Assembly (NCBI RefSeq): GCF_026410305.1
Contig: NZ_JAPMLQ010000009.1
Location: forward strand, 62,001 to 126,000
Direction: 5' to 3'
Source of the DNA: Sulfitobacter sp. F26204
Lineage (GTDB): Bacteria > Pseudomonadota > Alphaproteobacteria > Rhodobacterales > Rhodobacteraceae
Length of the DNA: 64,000 nucleotides
Shown: positions 8,258-15,835 of the stretch, piece after piece
Position numbering within the stretch: the stretch's first letter is position 1
How the letters are laid out: the number at the start of each line of letters is the position of its first letter
Notes under the pieces: model-generated
Databases searched by the model: none
Seen by the model: the letters and a program-made list of their open reading frames with translations, nothing else
Told to the model about the DNA's origin: nothing
Program-made: the position numbers and the translations under genes

Positions 8258-8356
8258 ATCGGCACCCAAGATCGGCAACGTATATCGGCAAAACCTTGCC
8301 TGCGGCTCCGAAATGTGTATGTTTTTCAATTACTTTGCAAACACAGAAGATCGGCA
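8258..8356 (+). repeat. ATCGGCA direct repeats before the Fic gene
   Basis: The heptamer ATCGGCA occurs at 8258-8264, 8271-8277 and 8284-8290 with an exact 13-base period, and again at 8350-8356, four bases before the Fic start codon. Regular spacing close to a gene that encodes a C-terminal winged helix suggests autoregulatory binding sites; this is inference. Confidence 0.55.
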
Positions 8357-8359
8357 AAA

Positions 8360-9562
8360 ATGCTGGAAACACCCGCCAGAATCGAACCCTGCTTCTTCGA
8401 GGAGCATATTCCTACAGAACTGGCAGACCTTTCGGTCGACATCCAGAGGGAAGCCACCGGGCTGGGACAAGGGTTGCATCCTGACAGCGCAGCCGAACTT
8501 GCCGATCTCGTCCGTGTGATGAACTGCTACTACTCCAACCTGATCGAAGGACACAACACGCGCCCCCGCGACATCGAAAGGGCGCTGGCTGGCGCCGAGC
8601 TTGAGGAAGAAACCCGCCCTCTCGCCCTTGAGGCCCGGGCGCACGTCATCGTTCAACGGGCTATCGATGAGATGCATCGCATAGGCACCCTGCCCCGCCC
8701 CACATCTGTCGAATTCCTGACTTGGGTCCATAAGAGCTTCTACGATGAGATGCCTGATGAGTTTCGGGTCATCGAACATCCCGACGGCACACAAGAGCCC
8801 ATCGTTCCAGGACGTATGCGCCAGGATGACGATCGGGAAGTTGCAGTCGGGCGCCACCTACCTCCTTCTTCGTCGCGGGTCGCGGCATTCATGGACCATT
8901 TCGACAAACGATTTCAGATTGCGGCGCGGTCTTCGAGCGGACGGATCATCGCGATCGCGTCTGCACATCACCGGCTGAACTACATCCACCCTTTCCCGGA
9001 TGGTAACGGCCGTGTCAGCAGACTGATGTCTCATGCCATGGCCCTCACAGCGGGGATTGGTGGCCAAGGGCTCTGGTCCGTATCACGTGGGCTGGCCCGC
9101 GGGCTAACCGATCGGGGCGAGTACAAACGGATGATGGATCTGGCCGACAGTCCACTCCGCGGAGACCGCGACGGACGGGGGAACCTGTCAGAAGCGGCAC
9201 TGAAGACGTTTAGTGAATGGTTCCTAAAGGTGACGCTCGATCAGATCATCTTCTCAGCAAGATTGTTCGATCTCGGCGGACTGGACCAACGGTATCGTCG
9301 TCTTGTTGCAGATACCATCGATGACAAGCGTGCGCCGGAACTGATCTCGGCGGTACTTCGGCATGGCGCACTGGAACGAGGCGACGCGCAGATTGTGCTC
9401 AAGACATCCGAGCGCACTGCTCGCAACACACTGAGTAAACTGACTGCCGCCGGATACCTGACCTCCGCATCTCCGAAGACTCCGGTGCGGTTGGCGTTTC
9501 CGTTGGACTACCGGGAACGTCTTTTCCCTAACCTGTTTGGCGATGGTGACCTGCCGGCGTGA
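8360..9562 (+). CDS. Fic-domain AMP-transferase with winged-helix C-terminus
   Basis: 400 aa from MLETPARIEPCFFEEH; the long in-frame upstream extension runs through repeats and is not family-like. Fic motif HPFPDGNGRVSR (about 210-221) is complete, with the catalytic His and the Gly-Asn-Gly-Arg anion loop. The N-terminal YSNLIEGHNT (58-67) contains the inhibitory S-x-x-x-E-G helix, making this a self-inhibited class II Fic protein. The C-terminal 80 residues (LISAVLRHGALERG...TSERTARNTLSKLTAAGYL) form a winged helix. Known role of the family: AMPylation of target proteins; the target here is unknown. The DNA-binding end and the ATCGGCA repeats suggest autoregulation. Confidence 0.85.
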   Translation: MLETPARIEPCFFEEHIPTELADLSVDIQREATGLGQGLHPDSAAELADLVRVMNCYYSNLIEGHNTRPRDIERALAGAELEEETRPLALEARAHVIVQRAIDEMHRIGTLPRPTSVEFLTWVHKSFYDEMPDEFRVIEHPDGTQEPIVPGRMRQDDDREVAVGRHLPPSSSRVAAFMDHFDKRFQIAARSSSGRIIAIASAHHRLNYIHPFPDGNGRVSRLMSHAMALTAGIGGQGLWSVSRGLARGLTDRGEYKRMMDLADSPLRGDRDGRGNLSEAALKTFSEWFLKVTLDQIIFSARLFDLGGLDQRYRRLVADTIDDKRAPELISAVLRHGALERGDAQIVLKTSERTARNTLSKLTAAGYLTSASPKTPVRLAFPLDYRERLFPNLFGDGDLPA

Positions 9563-9629
9563 CTGGCAACCGAAGGACCCTGTTTCTGGCCAAGTCCGCG
9601 AGCGCAGCCTCTGACCGTGTTGGAAAGAA

Positions 9630-9645
9630 GTTCACAACTGTGAAC
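9630..9645. promoter_or_regulatory. parS: parS-like site 1
   Basis: GTTCACAACTGTGAAC, a 16-base near-perfect palindrome fitting the repABC parS pattern GTT-N10-AAC except for an AC instead of GC centre. Lies 30 bases from an almost identical site, just downstream of repC, a known parS position in repABC plasmids. Confidence 0.7.
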
Positions 9646-9672
9646 TATCCCGAGCTATCCTACTTGTCAGCC

Positions 9673-9692
9673 GAGTTCACAGCTGTGAACTC
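9673..9692. promoter_or_regulatory. parS: parS-like site 2
   Basis: GAGTTCACAGCTGTGAACTC is a perfect 20-base palindrome whose core matches GTTNNNNGCNNNNAAC, the parS consensus of repABC replicons. It ends one base before the repC stop codon. Probable RepB binding site for plasmid partition. Confidence 0.8.
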
Positions 9693-9693
9693 A

Positions 9694-10941
9694 TCATGCA
9701 GCATCCCGCCGCATCAAGGCCATGATCATCGGACCGCAGGAGAACTCCCCAATTGCTGCCTTTGAAGATAGGGTTCTCAAGTAGCCTCCAGGTGATCGGA
9801 TATCCGCAAACCGTTCAAGCATTGCAACGATCACAACAGACGCTTCTTCGGGACCCATATAGCGTTTGGCCTCGTCCCACGCGGACGGGGAAATACCCAT
9901 CATGGGCCTGACCACATCAGCCACCCGGACCAGATCGTGCCAGTGGCGCACGGGCTGCTCGGAATACGCTTTGAATTCCTGACAGGAGGCGAGGACGAGA
10001 CCAAGCGGTATGTTCGGCATCAGTTGATCGTCAATAGTTGCCGTTGAGTTGCCCTCATCTTCAGAACACAGAGGGCTATTGGCAACTTCTGGAGTTTCGC
10101 GCACAGCGCCGCCGTCCCGCGCTTTTTTTAAGCGAGGTTCAAGATCATAAGAGTCTTTATTTGAATTCTGATAGTGCTGCTCAAAAACAGCATCATTGGT
10201 GCTCATATTTTCTGTTTCACAGCCATCCAGAAGGCTTCGGGCGTGATCTAAAGCTGACCCCAAAGCGTCTTCGATGCGCCTAAGGTCTTCCATTTCGAGT
10301 TTTCTGCGAAGATCTCGGGCCGTTAGGGCCGCAAGATCAGAGAATTGGTCCCAGACGCCTTGATCCGGACGAAGTGAGCGCCCGTACTCGGCCAGCCCTG
10401 CGAGGTCACGCCGCATGAGGCTCACAGTGGCACGTAGGCGCTTGTACCGCTCTTCTGCGGCCCGGACGGTCTCAGCGGCCTCACAAACCTCCTGGAAGCG
10501 TCGAACGAGCGGAGAGAGGTCGAACCCAAACGCAACCTTTTCGTCGCCGTAGCGGCGGGCATAGCGCTTCCCATTGGGGCTATCGCGCCGGACAACAAAG
10601 CCAGTCTGCACAAGGTTGGAGAGGTGGCGCCGCATCGTCGAGCAGGGCATGCCGTTCAGGCGCTCGCAAATCGCCTTGTTGGACGGATGTACAATCAATT
10701 CGCTGTCATTGCCTCCGAGAATTGTCGCTTGGTGAAAGCTGACCAGCGCCTGAAGCACCGTCAAATCCCGATCGGACAAGCCGAACGCGACTCGAGCGGC
10801 AGCGAGCTCCCTCAGGACCTCCCACTTGTTGGCGCCGGCTGGGGGCAGGTCTTCCTGGGTCGCTGCCTGATGTTTCAGGATGGCAGCATCTATCGTTCGC
10901 CGGAACGGCGTTACGGGCGTGTATTCCATTTTGTCATTCAC
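9694..10941 (-). CDS. repC: RepC replication initiator
   Basis: 415 aa, typical RepC length. N-terminal TPFRRTIDAAILKHQ and ANKWEVLRELAAARVAFGLSDRDL lead into the winged-helix DNA-binding region (HPSNKAICERLNGMPCSTMRRHL). The C-terminal half has WHDLVRVADVVRPMMGIS and IVAMLERFADIRSPGGYLRTL, both usual for RepC. Third gene of the leftward repA-repB-repC operon. Family knowledge: RepC initiates replication in cis and oriV lies within repC. Expression should be limited by the antisense RNA in the repB-repC gap. Confidence 0.93.
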   Translation of the reverse strand: MNDKMEYTPVTPFRRTIDAAILKHQAATQEDLPPAGANKWEVLRELAAARVAFGLSDRDLTVLQALVSFHQATILGGNDSELIVHPSNKAICERLNGMPCSTMRRHLSNLVQTGFVVRRDSPNGKRYARRYGDEKVAFGFDLSPLVRRFQEVCEAAETVRAAEERYKRLRATVSLMRRDLAGLAEYGRSLRPDQGVWDQFSDLAALTARDLRRKLEMEDLRRIEDALGSALDHARSLLDGCETENMSTNDAVFEQHYQNSNKDSYDLEPRLKKARDGGAVRETPEVANSPLCSEDEGNSTATIDDQLMPNIPLGLVLASCQEFKAYSEQPVRHWHDLVRVADVVRPMMGISPSAWDEAKRYMGPEEASVVIVAMLERFADIRSPGGYLRTLSSKAAIGEFSCGPMIMALMRRDAA

Positions 10942-11002
10942 GAAGACAAAAATATCCCGGTCCGCGAATCACTTTGGACTTGCGGAAAATAGCTCCGGAC
11001 AC

Positions 11003-11069
11003 TACCTTGAAGGTGCTAGAAACAAGTTAGGGTCTCGTGGAGTGGTCGCTTTGCGGGACCTTTTCTTTT
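11003..11069 (+). ncRNA. Counter-transcribed RNA of repABC (inc-alpha RNA)
   Basis: In the repB-repC gap, antisense to the operon. Promoter: -35 TTGCGG (10980-10985), 17-base spacer, -10 TACCTT (11003-11008), so transcription should begin near 11015. End: hairpin GGTCTCG (11031-11037) / CGGGACC (11054-11060) followed by TTTTCTTTT. This gives about 55 nt, the size known for repABC antisense RNAs that repress repC and set incompatibility. The interval given runs from the -10 box to the T run. Confidence 0.8.
11031..11069 (+). terminator. Terminator of the antisense RNA
   Basis: Seven-base stem (one G-U pair), loop of 16 bases and a T-rich tail (11061-11069). The same structure probably participates in loop contact with the repC leader. 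Confidence 0.75.
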
Positions 11070-11106
11070 GCCTTTTCGTGCCTCCTTCTTTGATTTCTGC
11101 TCTTCC

Positions 11107-12123
11107 TCAGTCTTCCGACCGCTGCTTCCAGCGTTCGTGAAGGTCTTCAATCATGTCATGCACTTGCGTCTCGACCCAATCGGCGAAGTCTCCACCCGTC
11201 AACTCGATCGATAGGCCCTTGGCAGTGCGTTTGACCGTGCCGCCGCGTTTGCCGCCGATCTTCAGCGGGACGCTGGAAGGTGGGGCAGGGGAGGGCGACT
11301 TGGCCGGTTTAATCGCCTTGGTCACAGCCTTTTCTACGGCCAGGAACGCTTGGATGGACGGGTCATTGGTAGAGGCAACGTCATCCACCACCATGGAGGT
11401 CTCGGCATTTTCACGTGCCTCTTTCGCGATCCCGATAAGGTCCTCGCGGTCCAGACCATTCTCGTCGATGGCCCGACCAAGGGATTCCCATCGGGGTCGG
11501 CCAATGCCATGGGCGGCGCCAATGGCGCGTACCAGATCCGGCCCGACCATGTCCGCGATCGCGATCGCCATAGATATGGACGACTTCGTGACGGTAAGAA
11601 TTTCTGCAACTTGAGATTGATTTCCGAAGCCGGACGACACAAGGTCCTTTGCGAACAGGGCCTTTTCAATAAAAGACAAATCGCGCCGCCCCATGTTCTC
11701 CGAAATCTGAGCACGCAGAGCGCTGTCGTCATCCAGGTTGGTGACTAACGCGCGAACCTTGGTAACCTTATCGGACTGACGGATCGCCTCCAGCCTGCGT
11801 CGCCCATAGACCAAAAGGTAGCGATCATCTTCACCCGGCGCACGTCGCACGAGGATCGGAACAGTCTGACCGTTCGCCTCAATCGCATCGCGCAAATCCA
11901 GTACATCGGCCGGGTCAAGCCGGTCCGCCATACGCCCGTCTTCGATGCTCGCCGGGTCCAGTTCCCAAACATGATGGGAATCGACCGCGTCGCGGGCGGA
12001 CCGAAGGGCGCGATTCGAGGTCATCATCGGTGTCACAACACCTGTCTGAGGGGCAGGGGAGGGGGCCCCAGCTGCCGCGAGACTGTCCAGCATTGACATG
12101 CGCTTCTTCTTGCCACTGGTCAT
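11107..12123 (-). CDS. repB: RepB partition protein (ParB family)
   Basis: 338 aa. ParB nuclease/CTPase domain at about 50-150 (DLRDAIEANGQTVPILVRR, then RYLLVYGRRRLEAIRQ, the GRRR box). Next is a helix-turn-helix (FIEKALFAKDLVSSGFGNQSQ, then VAEILTVTKSSISMAIAIAD). The C-terminal region ends in a RepB-typical GLSIELTGGDFADWVETQVHD segment. Start overlaps the repA stop by four bases (ATGA). Partner of RepA; expected to bind the two parS-like palindromes beside repC. Confidence 0.93.
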   Translation of the reverse strand: MTSGKKKRMSMLDSLAAAGAPSPAPQTGVVTPMMTSNRALRSARDAVDSHHVWELDPASIEDGRMADRLDPADVLDLRDAIEANGQTVPILVRRAPGEDDRYLLVYGRRRLEAIRQSDKVTKVRALVTNLDDDSALRAQISENMGRRDLSFIEKALFAKDLVSSGFGNQSQVAEILTVTKSSISMAIAIADMVGPDLVRAIGAAHGIGRPRWESLGRAIDENGLDREDLIGIAKEARENAETSMVVDDVASTNDPSIQAFLAVEKAVTKAIKPAKSPSPAPPSSVPLKIGGKRGGTVKRTAKGLSIELTGGDFADWVETQVHDMIEDLHERWKQRSED

Positions 12124-13307
12124 GTGCGCCCCCAGGTTTTCTGGATTAGGTCGGCGATCTCGTCATTCAGCGTATTCAGGCTCTCAATCGCGCGATCATA
12201 GGTGGAACGCGTGAACGCGCTGCGTTCCACTTCATAAAGTGTCTGCTTGGTCAGGCCCGCATCTGAGATGGCTGTGGACTTCAACATGGGCGAATTCAGC
12301 ACGGCTTCGCCGTACATTGTTCGCAGGAAAGCCACGATGCGGTTCTGCGGCGCATCCTGCGGCTCGTAGCGGGTCAAAACATAGCGCATCCAGTCATGAG
12401 ACATGTCAGCGCCGCTCTCGGCGATCACGTCCATGAGGTCGGCTGTCATGCGGAGGAATTGCGACATGGACATCACATCGAGCATCTCTGGATGGATGGT
12501 CACCAGAACGCCCGTGGCCGCGGACAGGGCGGACATGGTCAGAAAGCCAAGCTGCGGAGGGCAATCTATGACGACCACGTCGTAGTCCTCATCGACCTGG
12601 GCCAGCGCCTCCTTCACGCGGAAGAAGAAAAGTCCGGCATTGCCCTGCGCCAGCGCGCGCGGGGTGTCGTGCTCGAACTCCATCAGTTCGAGGTTGCCGG
12701 GGATCAAGTCCAAATTGGGGATATAGGTCTTGCGGATGACCGACCGGATCGGCTCCGGGTCCTCATAGCGGATCGCATCGTAGAGAGTGCCGCCATCTTC
12801 GAGGTCCAATTCCGGCTGAACGCCGTGCAGCGCGGTGAAGGAAGCTTGTGGGTCAAGATCAATGCCCAGCACACGATATCCGCGCAGGGCAAGCCGTTGG
12901 GCGAGATGGGCAGAGGTTGTTGTTTTTCCGGACCCGCCCTTGAAATTCATCACGCCGATGACCTGAAGATGATCACCTTCTCGTCGTCCGGGAACGTAAT
13001 CGCCCGGCTTGCGAGCGGTTTTTTCAAGGAGTACACGCAGCGCCTGGATATCCTGCGCCGAGTAAAGACGACGGTTGCCGGCGGTAAGCTCGGGAGAAGG
13101 CCCTTTGCCATCCAAGTTGAGTTTGCGAAGATAGGAATCGTTTACGCCGAGCAGCGCCGCAGCCTCACCAGAGGTGAATTTGCGCATGGTCTTCTCGGCA
13201 TCGGGTGGAAACAGGCTCTCACGTTGCGAATGCAACTGGTTCGCCAGCCATTCCGAATGCTGGCGGATCACCGCGTTGAGATCCTCATGCACAAAGGTAT
13301 TATCCAT
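12120..13307 (-). CDS. repA: RepA partition ATPase (ParA family)
   Basis: 395 aa. N-terminal winged helix/MerR-like DNA-binding part (FTSGEAAALLGVNDSYLRKLNLDG, residues about 44-67) as in autoregulating RepA proteins. The deviant Walker A box FKGGSGKTTTSAHLA is near residue 125, Walker A-prime is DLDPQAS and Walker B VVVIDCPPQLG. First gene of the repABC operon. Upstream lies a long-spaced inverted repeat that is the likely RepA operator. Confidence 0.95.
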   Translation of the reverse strand: MDNTFVHEDLNAVIRQHSEWLANQLHSQRESLFPPDAEKTMRKFTSGEAAALLGVNDSYLRKLNLDGKGPSPELTAGNRRLYSAQDIQALRVLLEKTARKPGDYVPGRREGDHLQVIGVMNFKGGSGKTTTSAHLAQRLALRGYRVLGIDLDPQASFTALHGVQPELDLEDGGTLYDAIRYEDPEPIRSVIRKTYIPNLDLIPGNLELMEFEHDTPRALAQGNAGLFFFRVKEALAQVDEDYDVVVIDCPPQLGFLTMSALSAATGVLVTIHPEMLDVMSMSQFLRMTADLMDVIAESGADMSHDWMRYVLTRYEPQDAPQNRIVAFLRTMYGEAVLNSPMLKSTAISDAGLTKQTLYEVERSAFTRSTYDRAIESLNTLNDEIADLIQKTWGRT

Positions 13308-13346
13308 CTGCCCTCTCGCTTCCGAGACATCGCGTCTTTGGCGTGT

Positions 13347-13382
13347 TCACGGAAATTGACGTTTTTTGCCTCGTTTCCGTGA
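13347..13382. promoter_or_regulatory. Probable RepA operator
   Basis: TCACGGAAA (13347-13355) and TTTCCGTGA (13374-13382) form a perfect 9-base inverted repeat with 18 bases between, centred about 55 bases upstream of the repA start. The rest of the 313-base gap (13308-13620) shows no gene. RepA-type proteins repress their own promoter at such sites; assigned by position. Confidence 0.55.
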
Positions 13383-13576
13383 CTATTGGCGCAAGAGTCG
13401 GATTCGCGCAAGGTTTTTCCACATCTAGTGGGCGAGTCGTCACCGAACACAAGGCTGTTAGGCTTCCTGCTGCATGGTGTAACGCACCGCATCTCACGAA
13501 AAGGGACAGGGGAGAACTCTTGCCGGAGGGCTCCAGCATGGCTTTGAGCGCACCAGAGCTTGCCTTTTGGCAGTTC

Positions 13577-13604
13577 TGGATATACATTATTGGATGTTTA
13601 TCCA
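13577..13604. promoter_or_regulatory. vapBC operator
   Basis: TGGATATACAT (13577-13587) and ATGTTTATCCA (13594-13604): 11-base arms with one mismatch around a 6-base centre, ending 16 bases before the vapB start. AbrB/MazE-fold antitoxins bind such sites. Confidence 0.6.
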
Positions 13605-13620
13605 TGCCTGAGAGGACAAG

Positions 13621-13848
13621 ATGCAAGTTGCCAAATGGGGAAACTCCCTTGCCGTCCGGCTACCCGCGGATCTTGTGAGGGAACTCGGCTTAAAGGAAGG
13701 CGATCAGGTCGACCTGGTAAAGGACGATGGAACCATTCTTGTGAGACGCCAACCTCGCGCCGATGAAGTTCTACAAGGGCTAAGGCGGTTTCGCGGAAAA
13801 CTGCCCAAGGACGCGCGTCTAAGCCGCGACGCCGCGCATGAGCGCTGA
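13621..13848 (+). CDS. vapB: AbrB/MazE-fold antitoxin (VapB)
   Basis: 75 aa. MQVAKWGNSLAVRLPADLVRELGLKEGDQ is the swapped-hairpin AbrB/MazE DNA-binding domain. The C-terminal tail (residues 45-75, RRFRGKLPKDAR) is the toxin-neutralising arm. RBS GAGAGGA. Overlaps the VapC gene by 11 bases, the usual coupled antitoxin-toxin arrangement. Confidence 0.9.
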   Translation: MQVAKWGNSLAVRLPADLVRELGLKEGDQVDLVKDDGTILVRRQPRADEVLQGLRRFRGKLPKDARLSRDAAHER

Positions 13849-14233
13849 ATTCGCAGACACGAATGTTGTGCTCTACCTGCTCGACGATGGTCCAAAGGCT
13901 GAGAGGGCGGAGGAAATTCTGGGGCAGGGACCCCGGATCAGCGTTCAGGTCCTGAACGAAGCGATGGTCAATTGCCGACGGAAAGCTGGGCTCAGTTGGG
14001 AAGATACCGGAGCGTTTCTTGAGGGTATTAAGTCCTTATGCCCTGTCGAGGGCCTAACGGTTCAAACCCATCAAGTCGGTCGCGCGTTGGCAGAGAAGTA
14101 CCAGTTATCGGTCTATGACGCGATGATCGTGTCTGCCGCGCTGATCGCTGGGTGCACGACGTTGTGGACTGAGGACATGCACGACGGATTGCTGGTCGAG
14201 GATCGGCTGCGCATCGTCAATCCATTTGCCTGA
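13838..14233 (+). CDS. vapC: PIN-domain ribonuclease toxin (VapC)
   Basis: 131 aa. PIN acidic residues are in place: FADTNVVLYLLD (first Asp), SVQVLNEAMVN (Glu), LSVYDAMIVSAALIAG (Asp) and LWTEDMHDG (Asp). VapC toxins cleave tRNA or rRNA. The 3' end overlaps the convergent serine recombinase gene by 17 bases. Confidence 0.9.
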   Translation: MSAEFADTNVVLYLLDDGPKAERAEEILGQGPRISVQVLNEAMVNCRRKAGLSWEDTGAFLEGIKSLCPVEGLTVQTHQVGRALAEKYQLSVYDAMIVSAALIAGCTTLWTEDMHDGLLVEDRLRIVNPFA

Positions 14234-15113
14234 CCAGCAACCCAAGTCGCTCCGCCCGTTCCAACAGCATCCTGACGGATGACGGTTGCCAGCTTGTACG
14301 TCCCCGTGGAGTCCGCTCACGCATGGCTTCCAACCGGTCGCAGATCGCCTGTAGCGTGATATCCGGGTCCGAACCTTTGATGGCCGCAACAATCGCAGGC
14401 AGGCGATCGTCGGTTTCGCGACGTCCAGCGCGTCCAAGCACTTCATCGGGCAGGAACCCGTCTCGCACATATGCTTTCACGGCGCGGAGCAGGCGGCTTT
14501 GCGTCCAATGGCGGCTGTGGGGTAGGGGGCCATTGATAATCCGCAGAACGTCTTCCCATGCCATATCGGGGCGCAAGCGGCGCACATGTGGCACCCAATC
14601 CTGCGCGGTTTCGTTCAGGCGCGCCATGTAGCCGTCCTGTCGTGCCAACCGCACCTTGCGCAGCGCGGCGGGGTCCTTGGTGCGAAGCCCGGGATTGCCA
14701 CCAACGCGACCTTTGGCGCGTGCCGAGGCAAGGCCCGCCTTGGTACGCTCGCGGATCAGAGCGCGTTCGAACTCGGCCGCGGCGCCCAGAACCTGCAGCG
14801 TGAACTTTCCTTGAGGGGAGGCGGTGTCGATTGGATCCTGCAGCGAGCGGAAGAACGCCCCCTTGCCCTCCAGTCTTTCGATCACCTCAAGCAAGTGCGA
14901 CAAAGACCGCGCAAGCCGGTCGATCCGCACGACGACCAGCGTGTCGCCCTTGCCAATCCGCTCCAGCACACGTGCAAGCACCGGTCGCGCCCGATTGCCA
15001 CCTGAGGCGTGCTCTTCAAAGATCTCTATGCAACCCGCAGATTGAAGGGCCTCGGACTGGGGCAGGGGGGTCTGATCCTCTGTGGAGACGCGCGCATAGC
15101 CTATCAGGGGCAT
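14217..15113 (-). CDS. Serine recombinase/resolvase
   Basis: 298 aa. Resolvase catalytic domain: GYARVSTEDQT with the nucleophilic Ser near residue 10, then VVRIDRLARSLSHLLEVIERLE and GAAAEFERALIRERTKAGL. After the catalytic domain (about 1-140) the C-terminus is longer (residues 145-298) than a Tn3 resolvase and ends in a winged-helix-like SSVRMLLERAERLG. Plausible role: resolving plasmid multimers or a transposon cointegrate. No inverted repeats or transposase adjoin it, so it is not clearly part of a transposon. Confidence 0.88.
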   Translation of the reverse strand: MPLIGYARVSTEDQTPLPQSEALQSAGCIEIFEEHASGGNRARPVLARVLERIGKGDTLVVVRIDRLARSLSHLLEVIERLEGKGAFFRSLQDPIDTASPQGKFTLQVLGAAAEFERALIRERTKAGLASARAKGRVGGNPGLRTKDPAALRKVRLARQDGYMARLNETAQDWVPHVRRLRPDMAWEDVLRIINGPLPHSRHWTQSRLLRAVKAYVRDGFLPDEVLGRAGRRETDDRLPAIVAAIKGSDPDITLQAICDRLEAMRERTPRGRTSWQPSSVRMLLERAERLGLLVRQMD

Positions 15114-15136
15114 GGAAAATAGCCGTTTGCAATTTT

Positions 15137-15226
15137 ATATATTGCCAATAAACGACCCGTTGGAAACGGCGAAGCAAGGCTCCCTAACATTGACCGAAAC
15201 CTCGCATTGGCATATATTGCCAATAA
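15137..15226. promoter_or_regulatory. Duplicated operator between the resolvase and parDE genes
   Basis: ATATATTGCCAATAA occurs at 15137-15151 and again at 15212-15226, 75 bases apart. The second copy is part of a perfect inverted repeat ATTGGCA-TATAT-TGCCAAT (15206-15224) just before parD; the first lies about 24 bases upstream of the divergent recombinase start. ParD-type antitoxins bind such repeats, so both genes may be under one regulator. Confidence 0.6.
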
Positions 15227-15239
15227 GGAGATTTGTTCC

Positions 15240-15497
15240 ATGGTGACACGCAACGTTGTTCTGACCGAAACCCAGGACCAGCTGGTTCAGGCTCTGGTCG
15301 CGTCCGGCCGCTATCAGAATGTGAGCGAGGCTCTGCGCGCGGGGCTGAGATTGCTTGAGCAGGAAGAGGCTCAACTGGTCGGTATTCGTGGCGGCCTTTT
15401 AGAAGGTCTTCAGCAGGCAGAACGCGGTGACTTGGCCGAAGGGAGTGGGGCGGATGCGGTTCGCCGGGCCTTTGCGAGGGCACGGCCAACGACATGA
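15240..15497 (+). CDS. parD: ParD-family antitoxin
   Basis: 85 aa from MVTRNVVLTETQDQLVQALV; an in-frame Met 11 codons upstream lies inside the operator, so it is not used here. Ribbon-helix-helix fold with VSEALRAGLRLLEQEEAQL, the ParD/CopG hallmark. AAGGAG is 12 bases upstream. Overlaps the toxin gene by four bases. Confidence 0.9.
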   Translation: MVTRNVVLTETQDQLVQALVASGRYQNVSEALRAGLRLLEQEEAQLVGIRGGLLEGLQQAERGDLAEGSGADAVRRAFARARPTT

Positions 15498-15829
15498 GTC
15501 GATCTTTTCGGCTAACACGTCGCGCAGAAGAAAGCCTCGTTGAGATCGCCCTCTGGACCATCGAGACATTTGGGCCGGGGCAGGCGGATATCTACGAGGC
15601 GGAACTCCTTTCCCGTTGTGATGCTATCGTGAATGGGCAGGCACATAGCCGAAGCTGTTCGATCTTGGTCGATGACGCTGCAGACCTCAGATACTTGAGG
15701 GCAGGGGAGCACTTCCTGGTATTCCTGGATCTGCCTGAGGAGGTCATCATTGTCGATATCCTGCATTCCCGCAGCGATCTGCCGCGCCACATTGCGGCTC
15801 TGACAGCACTTAGACGCAATGAAAGTTGA
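15494..15829 (+). CDS. parE: ParE-family toxin
   Basis: 111 aa. FRLTRRAEESLVEIALWTIETFG (N-terminal helices) and DLRYLRAGEHFLVFLDLPEEVIIVDILHSRSDLPRHI (C-terminal sheet with the IL-H-x-R-x-D motif) match ParE, a DNA gyrase poison. Forms the plasmid-addiction pair with the upstream ParD. Ends seven bases before the convergent recombinase gene. Confidence 0.9.
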   Translation: MSRSFRLTRRAEESLVEIALWTIETFGPGQADIYEAELLSRCDAIVNGQAHSRSCSILVDDAADLRYLRAGEHFLVFLDLPEEVIIVDILHSRSDLPRHIAALTALRRNES

Positions 15830-15835
15830 ACTTAT

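Larger units (their letters stand above)
1723..8695 (-). other. GGGCAGGG octamers on the minus strand, left of repC
   Basis: CCCTGCCC (GGGCAGGG on the minus strand) occurs at 1723-1730, 4274-4281, 6638-6645 and 8688-8695. By eye I found no copy in the opposite orientation in the first 11 kb. The octamer fits the FtsK-orienting consensus GGGNAGGG and the architecture-imparting octamer described for alphaproteobacteria. Confidence 0.6.

Noticed and set aside
12396-13382. 328-codon open frame antisense to repA
   Set aside because: Shadow of the ParA-type coding strand.
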